The notes: a model not told the origin generated them from the sequence alone. Counted from the first letter of the stretch, positions 27,463-37,280 are shown. The stretch is 64,000 nt of DNA from Porphyrobacter sp. (GCA_027533455.1 JAPZUC010000002.1:310001-374000); one strand, 5' to 3'. Numbers and translations are program-made.

Positions 27463-29235
27463 CTAGCTTTCCGCTCTCGAAGTCCGCAGTTTCGGCTTCT
27501 CACTCAAGCCCCCGTCGCGTTCCAGCTGCTCGCGGAACTCGTCGCGCTTGGCGTGGATCGAGGCGATCACCGGACCCATCGCGACGCCGATATCGACCAG
27601 CACGGCTTCCGATAGTTGAAGCGAACTTTCAAGCGTCTCGGGTACGGCATGGCTGGCGCCGGCGCGGTACATGGCGGCCGCGTGATCGGTGTCGCGCGCA
27701 CGGGCTACGATCAGCAGGTCGGGGTAAGTCTGCCGCAGCTTGGCCACGAGCCGCTGGGCCAGCACTGGTTCGTCCATCGTCAACACTACGGCGGGAGCCC
27801 GCTCCGCCCCCAGCCGCGACAAAGTGTCGCCGCGTGCAGCATCGCCAAAGGTGGCTCGGTACCCGTCCCGCTTGGCAGTGGCGATGAGATCGGGGTTCGA
27901 ATCGATCATCACGTACGATTTGCTGTGGGTCTGCATCATGTCGGCAACCAACCGTCCCACACGTCCGCCGCCGACGATAATGGTGCGCGCCTCCTCGCTG
28001 TCGTCATCGTGCTGCGCAAGGGCGACGCTATCGACCCGTCGGGCAATTACCGCGCCGAGCTTTGCGAGAAGCGGCGTGATGGTGAGGCCGATGGCGGTAA
28101 CCGTCTGCCAGAAGCGCGCGGTTTCCGGGTCGAGGACCAGCGCGCTTGTTGCAGCGGCGAGCACGATAAGCGTGGTCTCGGATGGCGAGGCCATCAACAG
28201 GCCGGTTTCCGCCGCAGTGCCGCGCCTGGCGCCCATCAGCCGGAGCAGGATGCCTGTGACCATTGCCTTGAATGCGAGAACGCCCACGACTGCCAGCGCT
28301 ATCACCCCGATTTCGCTGGCGATTTCTGCCAGATTGATGCTCATGCCGACCGTGATGAGAAATACGCCGAGGGCGAGACCCTTGAACGGCTCCATGATCA
28401 GTTCGACTTCGGTATGATACTCGGTCTCGGCGATCAGCAGGCCGGCGATCAACGCGCCGACGATCGGCGAAAGGCCGACCAGCGCTGTTGCCAGGCTGGC
28501 GCCGATCACCACCAGCAGCGAGGCAGATAGGAACAACTCGGGGCTCTTGGTGCGTGCAGCCTGCGCGAACAGGCGGGGAAGGGCGAGCCTTCCGACTATC
28601 AGCAGGACCGCAACAACCAGGCCACCCTGCCATAGGGTCTGGATCATGCCCGCCCAGCCATCGTCAGCGGCGTTGGGAGCCAGTGCGCCGAGGATGAAGA
28701 TGATCGGGACGATCATGATGTCCTCGAACAGCAGCATCGACAGCGCCGCCCGGCCGACGGGCGTGCGCGTACCGGAAATCGGCAGCACGATTGCGGTGGA
28801 GGAGAAGGCGAGTGCGAAGCCCAGTGCGAGTGCCGAGGTGAAGCTCAGCCCGCTCGCCAATCCCACGAACAGCGCCAGCGCGCCGCCACTGACCAGCACC
28901 TCGAGCGCGCCTAGGCCGAACACCAGCCGTCGCATTTCCCACAGGCGGTTGAACGAGAGTTCGAGCCCGATGGCGAACAACAGCAGCACGATGCCGAAGT
29001 CGGCGAACGGCACCAATCTCACCACGTTCGTGATCGTGATGTAATAAAGCCATGGATGCTCATCGACCAGCGAGCCGAGGCCGGAAGGGCCGACCAGCAC
29101 ACCGATCAGGATGAAGCCGATGATCGGCGTGATGCGGAACCGGGCGAAGAGCGGGATGACGATACCCGCCGAGCCGAGTATCACCAGCGCATCCGACAGG
29201 ACGGGGGAAAGTGTTAGTTCGCCAGCCACGCCCAA
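27463..29235 (-). CDS. Kef-type monovalent cation:proton antiporter (CPA2) with RCK domain
   Basis: About 590 aa. An N-terminal Na/H-exchanger domain with about 12-13 hydrophobic helices (residues 10-385; conserved GLELSFNRLWEMRR and ALGFALAFSSTAIVLP) is followed by a cytoplasmic TrkA-N/RCK nucleotide-binding domain (about 415-530, Rossmann IIVGGGRVGRLVADMM). It exports K+ or Na+ in exchange for H+ and is gated by the RCK ligand. There is no ATG at the start. TTG at 29235 and GTG at 29229 are the candidates, so the exact N-terminus is uncertain. Confidence 0.9.
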   Translation of the reverse strand: MGVAGELTLSPVLSDALVILGSAGIVIPLFARFRITPIIGFILIGVLVGPSGLGSLVDEHPWLYYITITNVVRLVPFADFGIVLLLFAIGLELSFNRLWEMRRLVFGLGALEVLVSGGALALFVGLASGLSFTSALALGFALAFSSTAIVLPISGTRTPVGRAALSMLLFEDIMIVPIIFILGALAPNAADDGWAGMIQTLWQGGLVVAVLLIVGRLALPRLFAQAARTKSPELFLSASLLVVIGASLATALVGLSPIVGALIAGLLIAETEYHTEVELIMEPFKGLALGVFLITVGMSINLAEIASEIGVIALAVVGVLAFKAMVTGILLRLMGARRGTAAETGLLMASPSETTLIVLAAATSALVLDPETARFWQTVTAIGLTITPLLAKLGAVIARRVDSVALAQHDDDSEEARTIIVGGGRVGRLVADMMQTHSKSYVMIDSNPDLIATAKRDGYRATFGDAARGDTLSRLGAERAPAVVLTMDEPVLAQRLVAKLRQTYPDLLIVARARDTDHAAAMYRAGASHAVPETLESSLQLSEAVLVDIGVAMGPVIASIHAKRDEFREQLERDGGLSEKPKLRTSRAES

Positions 29236-29281
29236 GGCTTAACGGGCCGGGGCGGGGCTGTCACCCTTACGCCGGACAATT

Positions 29282-29316
29282 AAAAAGCCGGGCAGACCGC
29301 AGGGCCGCCCGGCTTT
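29282..29316 (-). terminator. intrinsic terminator after icd
   Basis: On the minus strand, AAAGCCGGGC (29307-29316) pairs perfectly with GCCCGGCTTT (29284-29293) around a 13-base loop, and the transcript then runs into a stretch of U (29282-29286). It sits 22 bases after the icd stop. Because the stem ends in A/T on both sides it may also work weakly in the other direction. Confidence 0.88.
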
Positions 29317-29338
29317 GGATGTTATGCGCAAAGCAGAA

Positions 29339-30562
29339 TCAGGCCCAGTTGGCCATTTCCTTCTCGAGGTTCTGCACAATCGTCTCGAAGAACTGTTCGG
29401 TGGTCTGCCACGCCTGGCCCGGGCCGATCAGCAGCGCGAGGTCCTTGGTCATGTAGCCCTTCTCGACGGTCTCGATGCAGACGCGCTCAAGCGTTTCGGC
29501 GAACTTGACCACGTCCGGGGTGTTGTCGAACTTGCCTCGATACATAAGTCCGCGGGTCCAGGCGAAGATCGAGGCGATCGGGTTGGTCGAAGTCGCCTTG
29601 CCCTGCTGGTGCTGGCGGTAGTGGCGGGTGACGGTGCCATGGGCGGCTTCGGCCTCGACGGTCTTGCCATCGGGGCTGAGCAGCACCGAGGTCATCAGAC
29701 CGAGCGAGCCGAAGCCCTGCGCGACGGTGTCCGATTGCACGTCGCCATCGTAGTTCTTGCAGGCCCAGACGAACTTGCCACTCCACTTCAGGGCCGAGGC
29801 GACCATGTCGTCGATCAGGCGGTGCTCGTACACCATGCCCTTGGCCTTGAACTGTTCAGCGAAGCCTTCGGTGTCGAATACTTCCTGGAACAGGTCCTTG
29901 AAGCGCCCGTCATATGCCTTGAGGATCGTGTTCTTGGTCGACAGGTACACCGGCCAACCGAGGTTGAGGCCGTAGTTGAAGCTGGCGCGGGCGAAGTCGC
30001 GGATCGAATCGTCGAGGTTGTACATCGCCATCGCGACGCCCGAGCTCGGGAAGTCGAACACGTCGAGGTCGATCTTCTCGCCGTTGTCGCCGTCCCACAC
30101 CAGCCGCAGCTTGCCCGGGCCGGGGATCAGGGTATCTGTCGCCTTGTACTGGTCGCCAAAGGCATGGCGACCGACCACGATCGGATCGGTCCAGCCCGGC
30201 ACGAGACGCGGCACGTTGTCGATCACGATCGGCTCGCGGAAGACGACACCTCCAAGGATGTTGCGGATCGTGCCGTTGGGCGACTTCCACATCTTCTTGA
30301 GGCCAAATTCCTCGACGCGTTGTTCGTCGGGGGTGATCGTCGCGCACTTCACGCCGACGCCATGTTCCTTGATGGCATTGGCAGAATCGACCGTCACCTG
30401 ATCGTCGGTCGCATCGCGGTTTTCGATCGAGAGGTCGTAGTAGTGCAGATCGACGTCGAGGTAGGGCAGGATGAGCCTCTCGCGGATCCACTGCCAGATA
30501 ATGCGCGTCATCTCGTCGCCATCGAGTTCGACGACGGGGTTGGCGACTTTGATCTTGTTCAT
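29339..30562 (-). CDS. icd: NADP-dependent isocitrate dehydrogenase
   Basis: 407 aa. This is the eukaryotic-like homodimeric type (subfamily II), as usual in alphaproteobacteria, not the E. coli type. It oxidises isocitrate to 2-oxoglutarate in the TCA cycle. Family blocks: [77 protein letters not shown], and [18 protein letters not shown]. The gene is monocistronic, ended by a clear hairpin. Confidence 0.98.
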   Translation of the reverse strand: MNKIKVANPVVELDGDEMTRIIWQWIRERLILPYLDVDLHYYDLSIENRDATDDQVTVDSANAIKEHGVGVKCATITPDEQRVEEFGLKKMWKSPNGTIRNILGGVVFREPIVIDNVPRLVPGWTDPIVVGRHAFGDQYKATDTLIPGPGKLRLVWDGDNGEKIDLDVFDFPSSGVAMAMYNLDDSIRDFARASFNYGLNLGWPVYLSTKNTILKAYDGRFKDLFQEVFDTEGFAEQFKAKGMVYEHRLIDDMVASALKWSGKFVWACKNYDGDVQSDTVAQGFGSLGLMTSVLLSPDGKTVEAEAAHGTVTRHYRQHQQGKATSTNPIASIFAWTRGLMYRGKFDNTPDVVKFAETLERVCIETVEKGYMTKDLALLIGPGQAWQTTEQFFETIVQNLEKEMANWA

Positions 30563-30752
30563 GCGTGTTGCCCTATCCTTCTTGCCCCGTCTCTTGCGAG
30601 GCTAGGTGTGATCGACAGGAAGTGTTGAGGCCCGTCCAAAGGCCCATAGATCCCGGGGCGGCTTTAGCAGAGGCGCGGGGGCTTGCAAGCACGGGGACTG
30701 CGAATGAAACGCAAGAGCCGTTGCAGTGCGCGCGCGGTGCAATTCGGGGCAC

Positions 30753-30778
30753 AAAAAAGCCCGCCGGTGAGGGCGGGC
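30753..30778 (-). terminator. intrinsic terminator after tRNA-Val
   Basis: Minus-strand hairpin GCCCGCC/GGCGGGC (30759-30778, six-base loop) followed by six T (30753-30758). It lies 18 bases past the 3' end of the tRNA gene. Confidence 0.88.
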
Positions 30779-30795
30779 ATTCTCGTCTTATCCGG

Positions 30796-30870
30796 TGGTG
30801 GGCGTAGCAAGGATTGAACTTGCGACCCCTACGATGTCAACATAGTGCTCTACCACTGAGCTATACGCCC
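30796..30870 (-). tRNA. tRNA-Val (GAC)
   Basis: Read on the minus strand it folds into a full cloverleaf: acceptor GGGCGTA/TACGCCC, D-arm GCTC..GAGC, anticodon stem CTATG/CGTAG with loop TTGACAT, anticodon GAC, T-arm with TTCAATC, discriminator A and an encoded CCA. GAC reads valine codons GUC/GUU. It is a single gene with its own terminator. The rest of the 30563-30958 gap shows only flanking sequence. Confidence 0.96.
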
Positions 30871-30958
30871 GCACCATCGGATCGGCCCCATCGCGGGGCG
30901 GAGCGGCCCTTTATCGCAGCACTTGTGAAGGTGCAAGCGATTCGAGCCACGGAATGAT

Positions 30959-31348
30959 TTACATCCGGGCGGCGTCTGCTTCCTCGAACACCCGTTCCAC
31001 TTCCAGCACCAGATCACGTAGGTGGAAGGGTTTGGAAAGCACCTTTGCGGCGGGCTGTTCCCGGCTCGCGCGGAGGGACACGGCGGCAAAGCCGGTAATG
31101 AACATCACCTTCGTGCGCGGCGAAATTTCAGCGCAGCGCTGCGCAAGTTCGATCCCGTCCATTTCGGGCATGACGATATCCGAAAGCAGCAGATCAAAAT
31201 CGCCCGTCTCCAGAAGGGGCACAGCATCTGTGCCGCGGTCGACCGCGCTGACGTCATAGCCGGCGTTGGTCAGCGCGCGTTCCAGATAGGCGCGCATGGC
31301 ATCTTCGTCTTCGGCAAGCAGAATGCGGGGGGTGCGTGTCGCTGTCAT
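30959..31348 (-). CDS. cpdR: single-domain response regulator CpdR
   Basis: 129 aa. A stand-alone CheY-like receiver with the acidic pocket in LLAEDEDAM, phospho-Asp near residue 57 in LLLSDIVMPEMDG, Thr in FITGFAAVSL and Lys in VLSKPFHLRDL. Length, the LAEDEDAMR start and VLEVERVFEE end fit CpdR, the adaptor that, when unphosphorylated, delivers substrates to ClpXP. In this pathway CckA (at 17 kb in this window) phosphorylates CpdR through ChpT. ChpT itself is not in the window. Confidence 0.88.
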   Translation of the reverse strand: MTATRTPRILLAEDEDAMRAYLERALTNAGYDVSAVDRGTDAVPLLETGDFDLLLSDIVMPEMDGIELAQRCAEISPRTKVMFITGFAAVSLRASREQPAAKVLSKPFHLRDLVLEVERVFEEADAARM

Positions 31349-31487
31349 GGCAGGTGTGTTAGCAGGCCCGGCTTAAGAAATCTTTGTCCCTGCGACGAGG
31401 GGCGCCCGTTGTGGTGCAAATTGCGCGACAGGCCGCAAGGATGAGGCTTTGACAGCCCTGCGCAAACCCGTCAGCAAGGTGGCGATC

Positions 31488-32477
31488 ATGGCACCGCCCT
31501 CCCGCACATCTCCAAAAGGTCTCGCAGGCCCGATCGCTGCCCAGCGCACCGCATCCAGTGGCGGCGTTGTGCCGGGGCTCGAGGACGCGCCCGCCTTCAC
31601 ACTCACCAGTCCGCCGCGTCTGCGCTTGCCGGTGCTTATAGCGGTGCCCCATGCGGGTCGTGCCTACCCTCCGGAAGTAACCGCGCGGATGCGCGATGCC
31701 GACCTTGCCCAGTTGCGGCTCGAGGATCGTTATGTCGACCGACTGGGTGTTGCCATTGCGCGCGAGACCGGCGCCGCACTGCTCGTGGCTCACGCCCCTC
31801 GCGCGCTGCTCGATCTCAATCGCGCCGAGGATGACATCGACTGGGACATGGTCGAAGGCGGGCGTCCAGCCGATGTCCCGTCCGCTGAGCCCGGGCAGCG
31901 CAGCAACGCACGTGCGCGCAGCGGGTTAGGGCTGGTACCGCGGCGCCTGCCGGGATCGGGCGAAATCTGGCGCGGTCGGCTTTCTCCGGCAGAGCTTGCT
32001 GCGCGGATCGAGGGAATTCACCGCTCGTATCATGCACGTGTGGCGGCAGAACTGGCGCGGATCCGCACCGACTGGGGCGCTGCACTGCTGGTCGATCTGC
32101 ATTCCATGCCTCCGCTGCGCGCGGGCGAGGGCGAGACGCGCGCACCTGTGGTGGTGATCGGTGACCGCTTTGGCGCGTCGTGCCACAATCTGCTGGTGGG
32201 GCGGGCGCTCGCCCATCTCGAGGCGCGCGGCGTGGCAGCGACGCAGAACCGGCCTTACTCGGGCGGCTATGTGCTGGACCGCCACGGCGCCCCGCAGGGC
32301 GGGGTGCACGCGATGCAGATCGAGGTGTGCCGTGCGACCTATCTCGACCGCCACCTTTCGGAGCCTGGCGCAGGGCTACCGGCTATCGCCGCGATGCTGT
32401 CAGAGCTGGTGCGCGAGCTCGGGGCAGAAGCCGCGCTGCTCGGCGGGAGCGAAGGGCTGCGGCAAGCTGCCGAATAG
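31488..32477 (+). CDS. N-formylglutamate amidohydrolase
   Basis: 329 aa. The family hydrolyses N-formyl-glutamate in histidine degradation or related acyl amino acids. Conserved elements: AVPHAGRAYP near the N-terminus, LEDRYVDRL, LLDLNRAEDDID, VDLHSMPP with the metal-ligand His, and QNRPYSGGYVLDRHG. The start is the ATG (MAPPSRTSP) with AAGGTG about 6 bases before; a TTG 13 codons upstream is possible. The first 40 residues are low-complexity. No other histidine-utilisation gene is nearby. Confidence 0.87.
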   Translation: MAPPSRTSPKGLAGPIAAQRTASSGGVVPGLEDAPAFTLTSPPRLRLPVLIAVPHAGRAYPPEVTARMRDADLAQLRLEDRYVDRLGVAIARETGAALLVAHAPRALLDLNRAEDDIDWDMVEGGRPADVPSAEPGQRSNARARSGLGLVPRRLPGSGEIWRGRLSPAELAARIEGIHRSYHARVAAELARIRTDWGAALLVDLHSMPPLRAGEGETRAPVVVIGDRFGASCHNLLVGRALAHLEARGVAATQNRPYSGGYVLDRHGAPQGGVHAMQIEVCRATYLDRHLSEPGAGLPAIAAMLSELVRELGAEAALLGGSEGLRQAAE

Positions 32478-32491
32478 GCGCGGGATGCGAA

Positions 32492-32523
32492 ACGGGCGGG
32501 CAGACCTTCGTCCACCCGCCCGT
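32492..32523. terminator. bidirectional hairpin between convergent genes
   Basis: ACGGGCGGG (32492-32500) and CCCGCCCGT (32515-32523) are perfect complementary arms around a 14-base loop that itself can form GAC-CTTC-GTC. It lies in the 91-base space between the convergent amidohydrolase and sapC genes. There is no long T run on either side, so termination strength is uncertain. Confidence 0.65.
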
Positions 32524-32568
32524 CAGATGCTGTAGCAGCGCCGGAGTTTCGCACCCCGGAAACCCCCG

Positions 32569-33357
32569 TCAATTCAGCGCTGGCGCGCCCTGTTGCGTCA
32601 TCGGCACCTTGCCCTGCGCGAGCTGGCGTTCGAAGATGTTGCGCATCAGGTTCAGCGAGAAGAGGTGCGCGTAGATCAGCATCAGCATGCCGTTCTTAGA
32701 GAGTTCCTCCAGCTTCGCAGCCGACAGCTCGCGCAGCTTGTTTTCGTCGACCATCCGAAAGCCGCGATAGATGAACGGCGTTTCGGGCATGTCGTTGCGG
32801 GTGATGGCGATCTCGCCGTCCATCAGCACATCGAGCTTTTCGAGCTCTTCCATGAACAGTTTGGTGCGCTGGCCGGCTTCTTCGAAGCGGCGGCAGAAAT
32901 CGAGCACGCCTTGCGTGTATTCGGTCGGCTGGCCGGCATCGTCGAACAGCGCGAGACCTTCGTCGAACTTGCCGAGCAGACCGGGAACCGGATCGAAGCA
33001 CAGCGACATGTCGTCGCTGCCCTGCTGCAGCTTGGCGAGGATGAAGGGATAGCGGCGCGCGTAGGCGGGCAGGTAGATCGGTTCATTGATCTTCATATCT
33101 TCGCCGACGAAGGTGTTCACGCCTTCGTTAAGACCGAACAGCGCGATCGGCAGCGGGTTTTCGCCCGAGGTGAAGACGATCGGGAAGTTGCGCTGCGCGT
33201 CGACGAATTCGTCCGAGGTCAGCGGAATCGCATGGGTGACGGAGAGGTATTCGGCGCTGTCGAGCGTGCCGGCTTTCCAGTCTGCGTGATCACGGCTGTT
33301 GAGCGGCAGAAGGTCTTTGTAGAACAGCGGAAGTTGCGATTGCGGCGCGCTGGCCAT
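32569..33357 (-). CDS. SapC-family protein
   Basis: 262 aa, a typical length for SapC (PF07277). Visible family sequence: LPLFYKDLLPLNSRDHADW at the start, AEYLSVTHAIPLTSDEFVDAQRNFPIVF, GLNEGVNTFV, YLPAYARRYPF and the C-terminal YAHLFSLNLMRNI. There is no signal peptide or membrane helix, so it is predicted cytoplasmic. The function is not established; in sphingomonads such genes often accompany TonB receptors and tryptophan halogenases, but neither is present here. Monocistronic as far as can be seen. Confidence 0.88.
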   Translation of the reverse strand: MASAPQSQLPLFYKDLLPLNSRDHADWKAGTLDSAEYLSVTHAIPLTSDEFVDAQRNFPIVFTSGENPLPIALFGLNEGVNTFVGEDMKINEPIYLPAYARRYPFILAKLQQGSDDMSLCFDPVPGLLGKFDEGLALFDDAGQPTEYTQGVLDFCRRFEEAGQRTKLFMEELEKLDVLMDGEIAITRNDMPETPFIYRGFRMVDENKLRELSAAKLEELSKNGMLMLIYAHLFSLNLMRNIFERQLAQGKVPMTQQGAPALN

Positions 33358-33468
33358 GACGAAGTCTCCGAAAGTCGATTGGTGATGATCCCGTCAGCGG
33401 AAAAACCAAGCCCCCCGCCGGAAGCGGGCGCCTTAAGGCTTTGTGCCTCCCCGCGCAAGCCGCGAGGG

Positions 33469-34950
33469 TCAGTGCGCGGCCGCGGTGTGCAGGAGTTTCC
33501 CCGGATTGAGCAGATTGTGCGGATCGAGCGCCTGCTTCACCTGCATCATGACCGCCAATGCGGCCGGATCGTGAAGGCGCACCAGTTCGTCGACCTTCAT
33601 CTGGCCGATCCCGTGTTCGGCGCTGATCGATCCGCCCCATGCGGTCACGAGGTCATAGACGCGCCTGCTGACGGACTTTCCATCGCCCTCTTCCCACACC
33701 CCCCTGATCGCGCCAGCGGGCGCCAGAACGTGGAAATGGACATTGCCATCGCCCAGATGTCCGAACGCGACCGCGCGGGTGCCGGGAAAGGCGGTCTCGA
33801 TGTCTGGCACGGCGGCAAGGATGAATTCGGGCATCTTGCTGACCGGTACCGAGATGTCGTGCTGCATCGCGGGGCCGAGCGCGCGTTCGGCCGCGGAAAT
33901 GCCATCACGCAGAGCCCAGAATGCCTCGGCCTGCGTGTCGTTGGCAGCGATCACCGCGTCGGTGATCAGGCCTTCCTCCAGCGCGGCGCCCAGCGCGGCC
34001 TCCAGCGTTTCGCGCAAGAGCGCATTATCCTGAACCGGCGAGACACATTCGATCAGCGCGTTCCACGCCTGCGGCTCGGCCAGTGGCGCGCGGGCGGCGG
34101 GCTGGTGGGCCAGCACGGATTCGAGGCAATGCGCCGGCACCACCTCGAAGCCTTCGAGCGCGTCGCCCATCGCACGATCGATCTGCCGCAACAGCGTACG
34201 AGCTTGGACAATCCCGTCTAGTCCGACCCACGCCGTCGCGCGTCCAACGGGGGCGGGGAGCAGCCGCAGGCATGCCGCCGTGACAATGCCCAGCGTGCCT
34301 TCCGAACCGATCAGCAATTGCTTCAGGTCGAAACCGCGATTGTCCTTCTTGAGCGGAGCCATCAGATCGAGCACACTTCCGTCTGCCAGAACCGCCTCCA
34401 GCCCCAGCACCTGTGCGCGCATGGTCCCGTGGCGCAGCACCTGCGTGCCGCCGGCATTGGTCGCAATCAGCCCGCCAATGGTGGCCGAGCCCTTACCCCC
34501 CAGCGTCAGCGGGAACTGCAGACCTGCGCTGTCTGCCGCTTCATGGAGGGTCTGGAGAACAACGCCTGCCTCGCAAACTGCTTGTCCGTCTTCGGCCGAG
34601 AGGGTGCGGATGGCGTCCATGCGCCGCAGCGACAGGATAATCGCCGCGCCGCTTTCATCGGGGGTGGCGCCGCCCGCCATGCCGCTGTTGCCGCCTTGCG
34701 GGACAATCGGCACGCCGTGACTTGCGCATAGCTTCACCAGCGCGGCGACCTCGGCGGTCGAGGCAGGGGAGGCCATGGCCAGAGCCCGACCGGTGTAGCG
34801 CCCGCGCCAGTCAGTGAGCCAGGCGTCCATCCGCTCAGGGTCGGTGGTCAGTCCGCGCGGGCCGAGCAGGTCGGATGCGGCTTCCAGAAAGGCGATCTGG
34901 TCGGTTTCTGCGCGCTGCGGAGGGGTTGAGCGATTCATTGTTGCTTGCAT
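33469..34950 (-). CDS. FAD-linked oxidase (D-2-hydroxyacid dehydrogenase, GlcD/D2HGDH type)
   Basis: 493 aa. An N-terminal PCMH FAD-binding domain (about 45-230; PQGGNSGMAGGA, GGLIATNAGGTQVLRHG, KQLLIGSEGTLGIVT) is followed by the FAD_oxidase_C domain (about 240-490; FGHLGDGNVHFHV and SAEHGIGQMK, which carry metal-binding and substrate-binding histidines). It oxidises a D-2-hydroxyacid such as D-lactate or D-2-hydroxyglutarate to the oxo acid. The specific substrate is not readable. The start at 34950 (MQATM) is uncertain; 34938 is an alternative. Confidence 0.88.
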   Translation of the reverse strand: MQATMNRSTPPQRAETDQIAFLEAASDLLGPRGLTTDPERMDAWLTDWRGRYTGRALAMASPASTAEVAALVKLCASHGVPIVPQGGNSGMAGGATPDESGAAIILSLRRMDAIRTLSAEDGQAVCEAGVVLQTLHEAADSAGLQFPLTLGGKGSATIGGLIATNAGGTQVLRHGTMRAQVLGLEAVLADGSVLDLMAPLKKDNRGFDLKQLLIGSEGTLGIVTAACLRLLPAPVGRATAWVGLDGIVQARTLLRQIDRAMGDALEGFEVVPAHCLESVLAHQPAARAPLAEPQAWNALIECVSPVQDNALLRETLEAALGAALEEGLITDAVIAANDTQAEAFWALRDGISAAERALGPAMQHDISVPVSKMPEFILAAVPDIETAFPGTRAVAFGHLGDGNVHFHVLAPAGAIRGVWEEGDGKSVSRRVYDLVTAWGGSISAEHGIGQMKVDELVRLHDPAALAVMMQVKQALDPHNLLNPGKLLHTAAAH

Positions 34951-35113
34951 GCCACACCCGGTGATGAAATTGCCAATGCTTTTGCGGGTGCACGGGCAGG
35001 CAGTTAAGGCATGGTTCAAATGGAAAGCCTAAGGCAATAAGCCGCCCACACATTCGGCACACTGGCCTTCCGTGCCGATCCTGTCCCACCTGAGGAGAGA
35101 TCATCCTTCGCCC

Positions 35114-35692
35114 ATGCACAGTCTGCTCGCCCTCGCTGCGCCGATCGCGATCATGCTGCCGCTTATGGCGGAGGACGTAGGGTCTCCAGTCCAAGCCGGA
35201 TCGGTTGTGCATGCCTCTGCGCCGCAATGTGATGCGGCCTCTGCTGCGGGCGAGGGTCCGCTTCCCCCGACCAACCCGCTTTCCGCATTTCGCCAGTCAT
35301 CGGTTGTTCGGCAGGTGCGGATAGAGCAACGCGTCGTGGTGCGCATCGCCCCGCAACCCGGCCCATCGCGCCAGAATCTGCTCGCGGAAGTCCCCCAGCG
35401 CCCGTCTGCTCCCCGATTCGAGGAGCGCGGCAAAGAGAAATGCGTTCCGCTTGTCGATATTGCCGGTGTTCAAACCGGCAGCGGCAACCGGCTGGTGCTG
35501 TTCCTGCGTGACCGGCGGATGATCTCGCTCAACCTCGAAAAAGCGTGCCGCGCCCGTGACTTCTACGCCGGCTTCTATGTCGAGAAGAACAAGGATGGGC
35601 AGATCTGTGTCGATCGCGACAAGCTGCAATCGCGCACCGGAGCGCGCTGTCAGGTCGAGACCATGCGCCAGCTCGTCCAAGCGCGCAGCTGA
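35114..35692 (+). CDS. secreted protein of unknown function
   Basis: 192 aa. I do not recognise a family. A signal peptide (MHSLLALAAPIAIMLPLMA) is followed by about 60 residues of low-complexity linker rich in S, A, P and Q, then a compact C-terminal region (about 100-190) with four cysteines spread over KCVPLVD, KACRAR, QICVDRD and ARCQVE. Two disulfides are likely. The ATG is 16 bases after GAGGAGAG, longer than usual; a GTG at 35072 would start 14 codons earlier. It is on the same strand as the downstream helicase but 145 bases away. Confidence 0.7.
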   Translation: MHSLLALAAPIAIMLPLMAEDVGSPVQAGSVVHASAPQCDAASAAGEGPLPPTNPLSAFRQSSVVRQVRIEQRVVVRIAPQPGPSRQNLLAEVPQRPSAPRFEERGKEKCVPLVDIAGVQTGSGNRLVLFLRDRRMISLNLEKACRARDFYAGFYVEKNKDGQICVDRDKLQSRTGARCQVETMRQLVQARS

Positions 35693-35837
35693 CCGCCCCC
35701 GCCGCGTCCGCGCGATTCCTTGACTTTTGCGAGCATTTGCGGGAAAGGCGCGGCAGCCCGATACAGCGCCAGCGTGCGCGTCAGGCCAGCAATCCCGGCA
35801 GCACCACTGCCCGCTATTCTCGGACACCACACAAAGC

Positions 35838-37241
35838 ATGACCTTCGCCGATCTCGGCCTTTCGCCCGAATTGCTCAAAGCCGTTGAGGACGCGGGCTAT
35901 TCAACGCCGACCGCGATCCAGGCGCAGGCTATCCCGACCGTGCTAATGATGCGGGACCTGATCGGTATTGCCCAGACCGGCACCGGCAAAACCGCAAGCT
36001 TCGTGCTGCCGATGATCGACGTGATGGCCGCCGGCCGCCGCCGTGCGCTGATGCCGCGCTCGCTGATCCTCGAACCCACCCGCGAATTGGCTGCCCAGGT
36101 GGCCGAAAACTTCGAGAAATACGGCAAGAACCACGACCTCAAGATGGCGCTGCTGATCGGCGGCGTGCAGATGGGTGACCAGCTCAAGGCCCTGTCTGAC
36201 GGGGTCGACGTGCTGATCGCCACTCCCGGTCGGTTGATGGACCTGTTCGAGCGTGGCAAGATCATGCTCAACGGCTGCGAGCTGCTGGTCATCGATGAAG
36301 CCGACCGGATGCTCGATATGGGCTTCATTCCCGATATCGAGTTCATCTGCTCCAAGCTTCCCGAAACGCGTCAGACCATGCTTTTCTCGGCGACCATGCC
36401 TCCGCCGATCGAAAAGCTAGCCAAGAAGTTCCTCAACAATCCCAAGCGCATAGAAGTCAATCGCGCGGCCTCGACCAATGCCGATATCACCGCTTTCAAG
36501 GTGCCGGTGAAGTCGCGGTCGAAGAAAGACACGCTGCGCTGGTTCCTCGAGAACGACCTTGTCGAGACCGCGATCATTTTCGCCAACCGAAAGACCACTG
36601 TGCGCGAACTGAACCAGAGCCTCAGCCGGTTCGGTTTCAGGTCGAGCGAAATTCACGGAGACATGGACCAGTCCAGCCGGATCAAGGAGCTGGAGCGGTT
36701 CAAGGCGGGCCAGGTCAATATCCTCGTTGCTTCAGACGTCGCGGCGCGCGGGCTCGACATCAAAGGCGTGAGCCACGTCTTCAACTACGACACGCCGTGG
36801 CACCCCGATGATTACGTCCACCGCATCGGTCGCACCGGCCGCGCGGGCGCCAAGGGCCGCGCGTTCACTTTCGTGTCCGAAGAAGACGCTGAAGCCATCG
36901 CCAACGTTGAGAAGCTGACCGGTAGCCCGATCAAGGTGTTCGGCAAGGAAGACGTTCGCGTCGACCTTTCCGAGATGCTCGCCAAGGCCGAAGCTGCTCA
37001 AGCCCCGCAGGCCGCTGCCGAGGATGAGCCCCGTGAGGAGCGCCCCGCGCGCAAGCCCCGCCGTGCCCGCGAAGACCGCCCTGCACGAGCGCCGCGCCGC
37101 GAGCAGGACACCCCGCGCACGGATCGCGTTACTGCCAGCGAAGAGCGCAAGCCGCGCCGCCATCGTGAGACTGACGAACCGGGCAAGCCCGGTGAATGGA
37201 ACGGACCGGTTCCCGGTTTTCTCGATGTCGGTTTTGGCTGA
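35838..37241 (+). CDS. DEAD-box RNA helicase (RhlE-like)
   Basis: 467 aa. All DEAD-box motifs are in order: Q-motif (FADLGLSPELLKAV...TPTAIQAQAIP), motif I AQTGTGKT, Ia PTRELAAQ, Ib TPGRLMD, II DEAD, III SAT, V ARGLDIKGVSHV and VI HRIGRTGRAG. The last 100 residues are a disordered basic tail rich in RPARKPRR- and REDRPARAPRR-type repeats, as in RhlE, which helps RNA binding. The start is the ATG of MTFADLGL; the open frame upstream (37 codons) is not conserved. It acts in ribosome assembly or RNA decay, in the cytosol. Confidence 0.93.
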   Translation: MTFADLGLSPELLKAVEDAGYSTPTAIQAQAIPTVLMMRDLIGIAQTGTGKTASFVLPMIDVMAAGRRRALMPRSLILEPTRELAAQVAENFEKYGKNHDLKMALLIGGVQMGDQLKALSDGVDVLIATPGRLMDLFERGKIMLNGCELLVIDEADRMLDMGFIPDIEFICSKLPETRQTMLFSATMPPPIEKLAKKFLNNPKRIEVNRAASTNADITAFKVPVKSRSKKDTLRWFLENDLVETAIIFANRKTTVRELNQSLSRFGFRSSEIHGDMDQSSRIKELERFKAGQVNILVASDVAARGLDIKGVSHVFNYDTPWHPDDYVHRIGRTGRAGAKGRAFTFVSEEDAEAIANVEKLTGSPIKVFGKEDVRVDLSEMLAKAEAAQAPQAAAEDEPREERPARKPRRAREDRPARAPRREQDTPRTDRVTASEERKPRRHRETDEPGKPGEWNGPVPGFLDVGFG

Positions 37242-37280
37242 TCCTCTGAAGTTTTAACGCTTTTTTGGCGGATAGGACTT

